DNA of 64,000 nt, taken from positions 744,001 to 808,000 of the forward strand of contig NZ_JAASQL010000001.1 in assembly GCF_011762155.1 (NCBI RefSeq), in the 5' to 3' direction. Position numbers and translations under genes: made by a program. This DNA is from Wenyingzhuangia heitensis. Its GTDB lineage: Bacteria; Bacteroidota; Bacteroidia; Flavobacteriales; Flavobacteriaceae. The notes under the pieces were generated by a model. It was not told the DNA's origin and ran no database searches. It saw nothing but the letters and a program-made list of their open reading frames with translations. Shown here piece after piece: positions 7,896 through 16,174 of this stretch (position 1 is the stretch's first letter; the number at the start of each line of letters is the position of its first letter).

Positions 7896-9290
7896 ATGAA
7901 CAAATTACAATTTAAGACAGTTATTAAGCAGCAGATGGCCGATACGGTTACTCCTGTTGGATTATACTTAAGATTTAGAGATCGTTTTGCAAACACCGTT
8001 TTGTTAGAAGGGTCAGATTATCATTCTAAAGAAGACAGTTACACATTTATAGGTGTAGATCCTTTGGTTCATATAAAAGCAGAAAACGATTCTTTAAGTT
8101 TAATTTATAGAGATGAGGTGTTAAGCAATGCTCCATTACAAAGAAACTTTCACGAGGTTTTTCAATATTATTCTGATTTAATTCAGACAGATTCTCCAGA
8201 CCAATACAAAGCCTTTAACGGATTGTATGGATATACCACCTACGATGCTGTTCAGTATTTTGAAAATATCAAATTACAAGCTAAGCAAGCAGAATCTGCC
8301 ATTCCTTTTTTACATTATAGTTTTTTTAGATACGTAATTGCTATCAATCATTTTAACGATGAAATGATTATTATAGAAAACGTGCCAGAGGGTGAAGAAT
8401 CTAATATTGATGAGGTTGTTAGTATTGTAAACAATCCAACCTATCAAACACAAAGTTTTTCTTACGATGAAACTAGCGAAACATCTAGTTGTACAGATGA
8501 AGAGTTTAAAGAATACGTAAGAAAAGGAAAAGCGCACTGTAAACGTGGAGATGTTTTTCAGATAGTATTGTCTAGACAGTTTCAGCAAAAATACAAAGGA
8601 GATGATTTTAACTTGTACAGAGCATTACGCTCTATCAATCCATCCCCATATTTGTTTTATTTTGATTATGGTAGTTTCCGTTTGATGGGATCGTCACCAG
8701 AAGCACAAATTAAAGTACAAAAAGGAGTTGCAACAATCAACCCAATTGCAGGAACATTTAGAAGAACGGGAAATGCAAAAGAAGATCATTTATTAGGAGA
8801 ACAATTATCTAATGATAAAAAAGAAACAGCAGAACATGTAATGTTGGTAGACTTAGCTCGTAACGATTTAAGTAAACATGCCGATAACGTGACTGTAGAG
8901 GTTTTTAAAGAAGTGCAATATTTTAGTCATGTAATTCACTTAGTATCTACTGTTGAAGGAAATATTAAAGGAAATCCATTAAAAATTGTAGGAGATACAT
9001 TTCCCGCAGGAACTTTAAGTGGTGCTCCAAAGTACAAAGCCATGCAGCTAATAGATACTTATGAAGCTCAAAGCAGAGGTTTTTATGGTGGAGCAGTAGG
9101 TGTAATTGGTTTAACAGGAGAAGTAAATTTAGCCATTGCCATTCGTTCTTTTGTTAGTAAAAGCAATACGTTGTACTACCAAGCAGGTGCTGGTATTGTA
9201 ATGGAATCTACAGAAGAAGGAGAGTTACAAGAAGTGAACAACAAATTAGCAGCATTAAAGAAAGCTTTGGTGTTGGCAGAAAAAATATAA
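7896..9290 (+). CDS. trpE: Anthranilate synthase component I
   Basis: This 464-residue subunit converts chorismate to anthranilate using ammonia supplied by TrpG, the first step of tryptophan synthesis. Chorismate-binding motifs are clear: PIAGTFRRTGN (about residue 286), LVDLARNDLSKH and FPAGTLSGAPK. The N-terminal LLEGSD (about residue 37) corresponds to the LLES-type tryptophan feedback site of TrpE proteins, so feedback inhibition is likely. Length is normal for a stand-alone component I. It is the first structural gene behind the attenuator. Aminodeoxychorismate synthase is excluded by the full trp context. Confidence 0.96.
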   Translation: MNKLQFKTVIKQQMADTVTPVGLYLRFRDRFANTVLLEGSDYHSKEDSYTFIGVDPLVHIKAENDSLSLIYRDEVLSNAPLQRNFHEVFQYYSDLIQTDSPDQYKAFNGLYGYTTYDAVQYFENIKLQAKQAESAIPFLHYSFFRYVIAINHFNDEMIIIENVPEGEESNIDEVVSIVNNPTYQTQSFSYDETSETSSCTDEEFKEYVRKGKAHCKRGDVFQIVLSRQFQQKYKGDDFNLYRALRSINPSPYLFYFDYGSFRLMGSSPEAQIKVQKGVATINPIAGTFRRTGNAKEDHLLGEQLSNDKKETAEHVMLVDLARNDLSKHADNVTVEVFKEVQYFSHVIHLVSTVEGNIKGNPLKIVGDTFPAGTLSGAPKYKAMQLIDTYEAQSRGFYGGAVGVIGLTGEVNLAIAIRSFVSKSNTLYYQAGAGIVMESTEEGELQEVNNKLAALKKALVLAEKI

Positions 9291-9306
9291 ATTAGTAATG
9301 AGTAGA

Positions 9307-9371
9307 TAGTACAAAGTACAAAATTAGCGTAGCTACTGTACTTAATGCTTAATACTCAGTACTCAGTACTA
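9307..9371 (+). repeat. Intergenic repeat, copy 1 (trpE-trpG gap)
   Basis: The gap begins TAGTACAAAGTACAAAATTA and ends with AATACTCAGT twice over. The first 54 bases resemble the trpC-trpF gap at 11821-11875 (shared TAGTACAAAGTA, AGCGT, CTAC, CTTAATACTC blocks). TAGTAC at 9307 and GTACTA at 9366 could also pair. Such AGTAC-rich noncoding spacers look like a decayed dispersed repeat. Confidence 0.55.
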
Positions 9372-9378
9372 TACAAAT

Positions 9379-9966
9379 ATGAAAATATTAATATTAGATA
9401 ATTACGATTCTTTTACCTACAACTTAGTGCATATGGTAGAAGAAATTACAGGAGAGACACCAGATGTTTTTAGAAACGATGAAATTCCTTTAGAGGTTGT
9501 TGGAGAGTACGATATTATTATGTTATCTCCAGGGCCAGGAGTTCCTGATGAAGCAGGAATTTTAAAAGAAGTAATTGCTGAGTATGCGGGTAAAAAACCA
9601 ATTTTTGGAGTTTGTTTAGGCTTACAGGCAATTACCGAAGTATTTGGAGGTAAAATTATCAACATGGATAACGTGTTTCATGGAGTAGCTACCGAAATGA
9701 AAGTAATTGATGAAAATGCATTAATTTTTAAGCAATTGCCACAGTTTTTCTCAGCAGCCAGATATCATTCTTGGATTGCTGATCCTGCTACAATGCCTAG
9801 CGATTTAAAAGTAACCTGTGTAGATGAAGACGGTGGAGTAATGGCTATAGAACACAAAAAATTTAACATTACAGCTGTACAATTTCATCCAGAATCTATA
9901 TTAACACCCGATGGTGAAATTATGGTTCGTGAATTTATAGAGAATGCAAAAAAGAACTTATCATAG
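9379..9966 (+). CDS. trpG: Anthranilate synthase component II (glutamine amidotransferase)
   Basis: A 195-residue class I glutamine amidotransferase that supplies ammonia to TrpE. It opens MKILILDNYDSFTYNLVH, has the oxyanion-loop SPGPGVPDEAG, the nucleophile Cys79 in GVCLGLQAI, and the His170/Glu172 pair in FHPES. It could in principle also serve p-aminobenzoate synthesis (pabA), but the position between trpE and trpD makes trpG the primary role. It is separated from trpE by an 88-base repeat-bearing gap. Confidence 0.95.
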   Translation: MKILILDNYDSFTYNLVHMVEEITGETPDVFRNDEIPLEVVGEYDIIMLSPGPGVPDEAGILKEVIAEYAGKKPIFGVCLGLQAITEVFGGKIINMDNVFHGVATEMKVIDENALIFKQLPQFFSAARYHSWIADPATMPSDLKVTCVDEDGGVMAIEHKKFNITAVQFHPESILTPDGEIMVREFIENAKKNLS

Positions 9967-9990
9967 TTTATAAAAGCTTAAAATAACAAG

Positions 9991-10980
9991 ATGAAGAAAA
10001 TATTAGCAAGATTATTTGAATTCGAAAAATTAAATCAACAAGAAGCAAAAGACATTTTAATTAGAATAGCGAATAAAGAATTTAACAATTCTCAAATAGC
10101 TTCTTTTTTAACCGTGTTTTTAATGCGACCTATTACTGTTGATGAATTGACAGGGTTTAGAGAAGCCTTGTTAGAATTGGCTCTAAAAGTAGATTTGTCA
10201 GAATTTAATACCATCGATTTGTGTGGAACGGGAGGAGACGGAAAAAACACGTTTAATATTTCTACATTAACTTCTTTTATAGTAGCAGGTACAGGTAATA
10301 AAGTTGCCAAACATGGGAATTACGGAGTGTCTTCAGCCTCCGGATCTTCAAATATGTTAGAGCATTTGGGGTATCAATTTACGAATAATGAGAGTGTTTT
10401 AAAAAATCAGTTAGACAAAGCTAATATTTGTTTTTTACATGCTCCTTTATTTCATCCTGCCATGGCTGCTGTTGGGCCAGTAAGAAAAGAAATGGGGGTA
10501 AAAACATTTTTTAACATACTAGGGCCTTTGGTAAACCCAAGTATGCCACAAAACCAATTGGTAGGTGTTTTTAATTTACAAGTAGGTAGACTTTATAAAA
10601 ATATTTTAAGCAAAACATCAGAAAATTTTGCAGTAGTACATGCCTTAGATGGTTATGATGAAATATCATTAACAGGGCCTTTTAAAATTTATACCAAAGA
10701 AAATGAGGAGATTTTAAAACCAGCAGATTTTCATCTAGAACAAATTCAACAATCTGATATTTACGGTGGAAATTCAGTGCCAGAAGCGGCAGAGATTTTT
10801 ATCAATATTTTAGATGGAAAAGGTACAGAAGCACAGAATAATGTGGTTTTAACCAATACCGCATTTGCGCTAAGAACTTTTGATCCTGCTAAATCTTTTA
10901 AAGAAGCTTTTGCACAAGCTCAAGATAGTTTAATGGGAGGTAAGGCAAAAGAAAGTTTAAAAACATTGATAGAATTATAA
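9991..10980 (+). CDS. trpD: Anthranilate phosphoribosyltransferase
   Basis: A 329-residue enzyme transferring phosphoribose from PRPP to anthranilate. The PRPP-binding CGTGGDGKNTFN (about residue 74), KHGNYGVSSASGSSNML (about 106) and VGPVRKEMGVKTFFNILGPL segments are all present, and the length matches the family. It follows trpG by 24 bases and precedes trpC by 53 bases of AAAAGC-rich spacer. Confidence 0.96.
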   Translation: MKKILARLFEFEKLNQQEAKDILIRIANKEFNNSQIASFLTVFLMRPITVDELTGFREALLELALKVDLSEFNTIDLCGTGGDGKNTFNISTLTSFIVAGTGNKVAKHGNYGVSSASGSSNMLEHLGYQFTNNESVLKNQLDKANICFLHAPLFHPAMAAVGPVRKEMGVKTFFNILGPLVNPSMPQNQLVGVFNLQVGRLYKNILSKTSENFAVVHALDGYDEISLTGPFKIYTKENEEILKPADFHLEQIQQSDIYGGNSVPEAAEIFINILDGKGTEAQNNVVLTNTAFALRTFDPAKSFKEAFAQAQDSLMGGKAKESLKTLIEL

Positions 10981-11033
10981 TATAAATGTCAAAAGGCTAA
11001 AAGCAAATTGCCAAAGCCAAAAGCAAGAATAAA

Positions 11034-11816
11034 ATGACCATATTAGAGAAAATAGTAGCCTACAAAAAGAAAGAAGTAGCAAAGATTAAAGCAGAGGTTG
11101 AGGTAAAGAAATTGGTAGAAAGTCCAAACTTTAAAAGAACACCTCTTTCTTTAAAAAAATCATTGTTAGAAATTGGATCTACAGGAATAATTGCAGAGTT
11201 TAAAAGACAATCTCCTTCTAAAGGAATTATAAACGATAAAGCAGATATTTTAGACGTAACCAACGGATATTTGGATGCCAATGTTGCTGCACAATCTATT
11301 TTAACAGATACACACTTTTTTGGGGGTACTATGGTAGATTTAATGAAAGCACGTAGCATAAACGAGGTAAAGCCAATTCTTAGAAAAGATTTTATTGTAG
11401 ATGCTTTTCAAATTGTAGAAGCAAAAGCCATTGGAGCAGACGTTATTTTATTAATAGCTGCTTGTTTAACCAAAGAAGAATTAAAAAATTACGGTCAGTT
11501 AGCTACAGATTTGGGAATGGATGTATTGTATGAGATTCACACCCAAGAGGAGTTAGATAAAATTGATGCGAACGATAAAATCATTGGAATTAACAACAGA
11601 AACTTAAATACGTTTAAGGTAGATTTAGAGCACTCTATAGAGTTGGCTTCTAAAATTCCAGATACTTGTATCAAAGTTTCAGAAAGCGGAATTAGCGATC
11701 CTAAAATTATTATGGGATTAAAACAATATGGTTTTCAAGGGTTTTTAATTGGAGAAAACTTTATGAAAACAGACAATCCTGGTCAAGCTTGTAAAGAGTT
11801 TATTGGGCAAATGTAA
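11034..11816 (+). CDS. trpC: Indole-3-glycerol phosphate synthase
   Basis: A 260-residue (beta/alpha)8 enzyme that closes 1-(o-carboxyphenylamino)-1-deoxyribulose-5-phosphate to indole-3-glycerol phosphate. The family motifs IAEFKRQSPSKG (about residue 52), LRKDFIVDAFQIVEA (about 117), IGINNRNLNTF and VSESGI are intact, including the catalytic Lys in KRQSPSKG and RKDF. It is a separate protein here, not fused to TrpF. Confidence 0.96.
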   Translation: MTILEKIVAYKKKEVAKIKAEVEVKKLVESPNFKRTPLSLKKSLLEIGSTGIIAEFKRQSPSKGIINDKADILDVTNGYLDANVAAQSILTDTHFFGGTMVDLMKARSINEVKPILRKDFIVDAFQIVEAKAIGADVILLIAACLTKEELKNYGQLATDLGMDVLYEIHTQEELDKIDANDKIIGINNRNLNTFKVDLEHSIELASKIPDTCIKVSESGISDPKIIMGLKQYGFQGFLIGENFMKTDNPGQACKEFIGQM

Positions 11817-11820
11817 ATTT

Positions 11821-11875
11821 TAGTACAAAGTATAAGAATAGCGTGTCTACAGTGCTTACAACTTAATACTCTGTG
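11821..11875 (+). repeat. Intergenic repeat, copy 2 (trpC-trpF gap)
   Basis: It starts TAGTACAAAGTATAAGAATA and contains AGCGTGTCTAC and CTTAATACTCTGT. It aligns along its length with the trpE-trpG gap at 9307-9360, with scattered mismatches. The origin is unknown; it is probably a remnant of a dispersed intergenic repeat. Confidence 0.55.
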
Positions 11876-11893
11876 TTTATTACTAGAAAAAGA

Positions 11894-12511
11894 ATGAAAA
11901 TCAAAGTTTGTGGAATGAAAATCGAGGAAAATATAAAAGCTGTAGCTGGATTACAACCAGACTATATGGGTTTTATATTTTATCCAAAATCGCCTAGAAA
12001 TTTTAAAGGGGAGATTCCTGAGATTGATGAAAATATCAAAAAAACAGGAGTATTTGTAAATGCCTCTATTGATTTTATTTTAGAAAAAGTAAAAGAACAT
12101 AGTTTTAAAGCCGTTCAGTTACATGGATCAGAGTCTGTAGCCTATTGTCAAGAATTAATAAGTCATGATTTAGATATTGAGTTATTTAAAGTCTTTTCAA
12201 TTAAAGACGAATTTGATTTTTCTGTGCTAAAAAATTACGAACCTTTTGTAAATTACTTCTTGTTTGATACCAAGGGGAAAGATAAGGGAGGAAACGGTTA
12301 TACGTTTGATTGGTCTGTACTAAAACAATATCCATCAACCAAACCATTTATTTTAAGTGGGGGTATTGGTGTTGATGAAATAGAAAAAGTAAAAGAAATT
12401 TTAAAAACAGATTTGCCTATTTATGCACTAGATATTAATAGCAAATTTGAAATTGAACCCGGTTTAAAAGACGTAGAGTTGTTGCAACAGTTTTTTAAGG
12501 AAATACACTAG
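11894..12511 (+). CDS. trpF: Phosphoribosylanthranilate isomerase
   Basis: A 205-residue enzyme that isomerises N-(5-phosphoribosyl)anthranilate. I use the ATG at 11894 (MKIKVCGMK), because the family begins with this KxCGMK motif, whose Cys is catalytic. The longer frame from 11873 only adds seven residues from the repeat-bearing spacer. LFDTKGKDKGGNGYTFDW carries the second catalytic Asp (about residue 127), and LSGGIG binds phosphate. It follows trpC by 77 bases. Confidence 0.95.
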   Translation: MKIKVCGMKIEENIKAVAGLQPDYMGFIFYPKSPRNFKGEIPEIDENIKKTGVFVNASIDFILEKVKEHSFKAVQLHGSESVAYCQELISHDLDIELFKVFSIKDEFDFSVLKNYEPFVNYFLFDTKGKDKGGNGYTFDWSVLKQYPSTKPFILSGGIGVDEIEKVKEILKTDLPIYALDINSKFEIEPGLKDVELLQQFFKEIH

Positions 12512-12681
12512 GTTGTCGCATTTTAACTCCGCTTGATGACTAAGGGTAGCTTGAGAAATTAAGTGTTTGAGCGAGCTTGAGAACAAATGTAGATAGAAAA
12601 TAAAAAAGATAGATTCGTTTTTTCGTGTCATGTTTAAATTGACAAACATTTACACGTATTAACAAATAAACATAAAATAAA
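12512..12681 (+). other. trpF-trpB spacer, 170 bases
   Basis: This is the longest gap in the trp operon. It holds a 10-base direct repeat AGCTTGAGAA (12548-12557 and 12574-12583) and no clear terminator or consensus promoter. It could be a decayed intergenic repeat. Confidence 0.45.
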
Positions 12682-13887
12682 ATGTCAGAATTTCAAGTAG
12701 ATAAAAACGGATATTACGGACAGTTTGGAGGGGCTTATATTCCTGAATTGTTATATCCTAATGTAAAAGAATTAGAAGATAATTATTTAGATATTATCAA
12801 TTCTGATGCTTTTCAAAAAGAGTATTTGTATTTGTTAAAACAATATGTGGGGAGGCCTACACCGTTGTATTATGCTCCCAATTTATCAACTAAATATGGA
12901 GCTCACATTTATTTAAAAAGAGAAGATTTAAATCATACAGGAGCGCACAAGGTAAACAATACTATTGGCCAGATTTTAATAGCCAAACACTTAGGTAAAA
13001 AAAGAATTATAGCAGAAACAGGAGCGGGTCAACACGGTGTGGCTACGGCAACAGTTTGTGCGTTAATGAATTTGGAGTGTATTGTGTTTATGGGAGAGGT
13101 AGACATCAAACGTCAGGCTCCAAACGTAGCACGTATGAAAATGTTAGGAGCAAAAGTTGTGCCTGCAACTAGTGGTTCTAAAACGTTAAAAGATGCAACC
13201 AATGAAGCGATTCGTGATTGGATTCAGCATCCAGAAGAAACTTACTATTTAATAGGATCTGTGGTGGGGCCACATCCATATCCAGATATGGTAGCACGTT
13301 TACAAGCTATTATATCCGAAGAAATAAAATGGCAGTTAAAAGAGCAAACAGGAAAAGAAAACCCAGATACCATTATTGCATGTGTTGGAGGAGGCTCTAA
13401 TGCTGCAGGAGCGTTTTATCATTATATGGATGATAAAGATGTTGATTTAGTAGCGGTAGAAGCTGCAGGTTTAGGGGTGAATTCAGGCGAAAGTGCAGCT
13501 ACTTCTCAATTAGGTCAAGTAGGGGTTATTCATGGTTCTAAAACCATTTTAATGCAAGATGAGTACGGGCAAATAGTAGAGCCTTATTCAATTTCTGCGG
13601 GGTTAGATTATCCTGGAGTTGGACCTTTACATGCACATTTGTTTCAATCAAAAAGAGGAACTTTTTTAAATGCAACAGATCAAGAAGCGTTAGATGCTGC
13701 TTTTGAGTTGACAAAACTAGAAGGAATTATTCCAGCTTTAGAAACTTCACATGCACTGGCAGTTTTAGGAAAAATGAAATTAGATAAAGATCAAGTTGTT
13801 GTTATCAATTTATCGGGTAGAGGAGACAAAGATTTAGAAACATATATTACTGAATTGGATAAAAGAGAAGCTAGAGGAAATGAGTAA
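12682..13887 (+). CDS. trpB: Tryptophan synthase beta chain
   Basis: A 401-residue PLP enzyme that condenses indole with serine. The PLP lysine is Lys90 in [10 protein letters not shown]. The [11 protein letters not shown] loop (about residue 114), the phosphate-binding GGGSNAAG, and [10 protein letters not shown] near residue 312 are present. It is of the classical TrpB1 type that partners TrpA. The 3' end overlaps the start of trpA by 8 bases, which is typical coupling for making the two subunits in equal amounts. Confidence 0.97.
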   Translation: MSEFQVDKNGYYGQFGGAYIPELLYPNVKELEDNYLDIINSDAFQKEYLYLLKQYVGRPTPLYYAPNLSTKYGAHIYLKREDLNHTGAHKVNNTIGQILIAKHLGKKRIIAETGAGQHGVATATVCALMNLECIVFMGEVDIKRQAPNVARMKMLGAKVVPATSGSKTLKDATNEAIRDWIQHPEETYYLIGSVVGPHPYPDMVARLQAIISEEIKWQLKEQTGKENPDTIIACVGGGSNAAGAFYHYMDDKDVDLVAVEAAGLGVNSGESAATSQLGQVGVIHGSKTILMQDEYGQIVEPYSISAGLDYPGVGPLHAHLFQSKRGTFLNATDQEALDAAFELTKLEGIIPALETSHALAVLGKMKLDKDQVVVINLSGRGDKDLETYITELDKREARGNE

Positions 13888-14644
13888 ATTAACTAAACTA
13901 TTCAAAGAGAAACCAAACAGATTGTGTTCTGTTTATTTTACATCAGGATATCCACAATTGAATGATACAGTAACTGTAATTAAAGGATTAGAGGCTGCCG
14001 GAGTAGATTTTCTAGAAGTAGGCTTGCCATATTCAGATCCTATGGCTGATGGTCCTACGATTCAGGAAAGCAGTTCTATTGCTTTAAAAAACGGAATCAA
14101 TTTAGATGTTATTTTTAATCAATTAGAAACAATTAAAGAGGACGTAAATATTCCATTAATTGCCATGGGATATTTTAATCAAGTGGTTCGTTATGGAGCA
14201 GAAAGATTTTGTGAAAAATGTCAATTAGTAGGTATAGAAACGTTGGTTTTACCAGATATGCCTATGATTGAGTATGAAACTACCTACAAAGCATTGTTTG
14301 CTAAATACGGATTGTCTAACGTGTTTTTAATTACTCCACAAACATCTGAAGAGCGTATTAAAAAGATTGATGACATGACAGATGCTTTTATTTATGTAGT
14401 GGCATCATCATCTATTACAGGGGCAAAGGGTAGTATTTCTACAGCTCAAATAGATTATTTTAATAGAATTAAGTCGTACAATTTAAAAAGTACCTTAATT
14501 GCAGGTTTTGGTATTTCTAGCAGAGAAACATTTGATACGGTTTGCGAACATGTAAACGGAGCTATTATAGGTTCTGCATTTGTAAAACATGTAGGTGTTA
14601 ATGGAGTTGATGAAATTGATGCTTTTGTAAAAGCTATTATCTAA
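13880..14644 (+). CDS. trpA: Tryptophan synthase alpha chain
   Basis: A 254-residue (beta/alpha)8 subunit that splits indole-3-glycerol phosphate and passes indole to TrpB. The catalytic acids are Glu46 and Asp57 in [17 protein letters not shown], and GFGISS near residue 208 forms the phosphate site. It is the last gene of the operon and is followed by a strong terminator. Confidence 0.96.
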   Translation: MSKLTKLFKEKPNRLCSVYFTSGYPQLNDTVTVIKGLEAAGVDFLEVGLPYSDPMADGPTIQESSSIALKNGINLDVIFNQLETIKEDVNIPLIAMGYFNQVVRYGAERFCEKCQLVGIETLVLPDMPMIEYETTYKALFAKYGLSNVFLITPQTSEERIKKIDDMTDAFIYVVASSSITGAKGSISTAQIDYFNRIKSYNLKSTLIAGFGISSRETFDTVCEHVNGAIIGSAFVKHVGVNGVDEIDAFVKAII

Positions 14645-14683
14645 AATGGATTAGATTAAACCATACAGAATAAACGTAAAACA

Positions 14684-14720
14684 AAACCCCAAGGAATATT
14701 TTTCTTGGGGTTTGTTTTTT
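14684..14720. terminator. Bidirectional intrinsic terminator after trpA
   Basis: AAACCCCAAG (14684-14693) pairs perfectly with CTTGGGGTTT (14704-14713), followed by a T-run. It sits between the convergent trpA and carbonic anhydrase genes, with A-rich sequence on its left side, so it can serve both. Confidence 0.85.
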
Positions 14721-15345
14721 AATCTAAATGATAGATTTGCATAATATCTTCTAGGTATTTTTCAAAATCTATTTTTAAATCGATTAGTTTTCCTGTATGA
14801 ATATTAAAAACCCAACCATGTACTATTAAACCTCTGTCTCTAAATGCTTTTTGTACGGCAGCCGTTTTTATTAAATTAACACATTGTTCTTTAACATTTA
14901 ATTCAACAAGTCTATTGTATCTTTTTTCTTCAGATTCTATAGCGTTAAGCTCTTTTGAGTGAATTCTATACACATCTCTAATGTTTCTTAACCAGGGATT
15001 TAAAATTCCTAAGTCGGAAGATTGCATTGCCGCTTTTACCCCTCCGCAACCATAATGTCCGCACACAACAACGTGCTTAACTTTAAGATGGTCTACGGCA
15101 TAATTAATTACAGACATTGCATTTAAATCAATACTAATAACCATGTTGGCAATGTTTCTATGTACAAAAACTTCTCCAGGTTTAGCACCCATTAATTCTT
15201 CTGCGGTAGCACGACTGTCTGAGCAGCCTATGTATAAGAATTCTGGCGATTGACCCTTTGCTAATTTTTTAAAATAGTCTTTGTCAATAGATAATTTTTC
15301 TTGTATCCATTTTTCGTTATTATCAAATACTTTATGTAAATCCAT
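14719..15345 (-). CDS. can: Beta-class carbonic anhydrase (first copy)
   Basis: A 208-residue cytoplasmic zinc enzyme interconverting CO2 and bicarbonate. Zinc ligands are Cys41, His97 and Cys100 (CSDSR at 41-45, GHYGCGG at 96-102), and the Asp43-Arg45 dyad is intact. It resembles the CynT/Can group and ends in a long alpha-helical tail (DLKIDFEKYLEDIMQIYHLD). It is downstream of a second beta-class enzyme but separated from it by a terminator and about 135 bases, so it is probably transcribed separately. Confidence 0.93.
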   Translation of the reverse strand: MDLHKVFDNNEKWIQEKLSIDKDYFKKLAKGQSPEFLYIGCSDSRATAEELMGAKPGEVFVHRNIANMVISIDLNAMSVINYAVDHLKVKHVVVCGHYGCGGVKAAMQSSDLGILNPWLRNIRDVYRIHSKELNAIESEEKRYNRLVELNVKEQCVNLIKTAAVQKAFRDRGLIVHGWVFNIHTGKLIDLKIDFEKYLEDIMQIYHLD

Positions 15346-15431
15346 GTTTGTTAACTTTTAGAGCTGTTTTAGTCAGGTTTAAATATGATAGAATTGAGTC
15401 TGATTAGCAATTGTAAGATAGTTATTATCAT

Positions 15432-15460
15432 AAAAAAAAGAGGCCATTTGGCCTCTTTTT
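15432..15460 (-). terminator. Intrinsic terminator downstream of second carbonic anhydrase gene
   Basis: AAAAAGAGGCC and GGCCTCTTTTT form an 11-bp stem around the loop ATTT. It is symmetric, and by position it ends the leftward SulP-carbonic anhydrase transcript. Confidence 0.8.
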
Positions 15461-15480
15461 AAAACTCTTTAATTTGATAC

Positions 15481-16110
15481 TTAATCTAAAAATGACACAG
15501 AGCCATCACTAACGTTGTACATCGCTCCAACAATCATAATTTCTCCTGCTTGCTCCATTGCAGACAGTACATCACTTTCGTTTCTAATTCTTTCAATAGT
15601 AAGTTCTACGTTTTTAGCAGAAACATTGTCTACAAATTCTAAATTTGAAGATTTTCTTAAGCTATCTTCTTTAGGTTCTGTTACTGAGTTTACAGCAGGT
15701 TTAATGTTGTTAAGCATTGCTGTTAGGTTTCCTAATTTAGCATTGTCACAAGCTCCTTTAATGGCTCCGCAACTTGTGTGACCTAGAACAACAACTAGTT
15801 TTGTTCCTGCTAATTTACACGCAAACTCCATAGAACCTAAAATGTCTTGGTTTACAAAGTTACCAGCAATTCTTATGCTAAAAATATCTCCTAATCCTTG
15901 GTCAAATACCAATTCTGCAGAAACTCTAGAATCTATACAGCTTAAGATGGTTGCAAAAGGAAATTGCCCTTCGCTAGTATCGTTAACTTGTTCTAGTAAG
16001 TTTCTGTGCGCTTTTAAATTATCTTGAAATCTTTGGTTTCCCTCTTGTAAAAATTGTAATGACTTTTCTGGAGTCATTGTAGACTGTGTTTCTTTTGTAT
16101 GTGCTTTCAT
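15481..16110 (-). CDS. Beta-class carbonic anhydrase (second copy)
   Basis: A 209-residue beta-carbonic anhydrase, clearly different from the neighbouring copy. The zinc site is Cys58, His111 and Cys114 (SCIDSR and GHTSCGAIKGA), with the Asp60-Arg62 dyad. The N-terminus has the EGNQRF motif typical of the second bacterial subgroup. There is no signal peptide. It lies 64 bases downstream of the SulP transporter on the same strand, so hydration of CO2 and anion transport are probably linked. Confidence 0.92.
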   Translation of the reverse strand: MKAHTKETQSTMTPEKSLQFLQEGNQRFQDNLKAHRNLLEQVNDTSEGQFPFATILSCIDSRVSAELVFDQGLGDIFSIRIAGNFVNQDILGSMEFACKLAGTKLVVVLGHTSCGAIKGACDNAKLGNLTAMLNNIKPAVNSVTEPKEDSLRKSSNLEFVDNVSAKNVELTIERIRNESDVLSAMEQAGEIMIVGAMYNVSDGSVSFLD

Positions 16111-16174
16111 TTTTTATATTTTATATTGTTAGTGCTATAAATACGTATACTTATATACTATCATTGTTTTTTAA

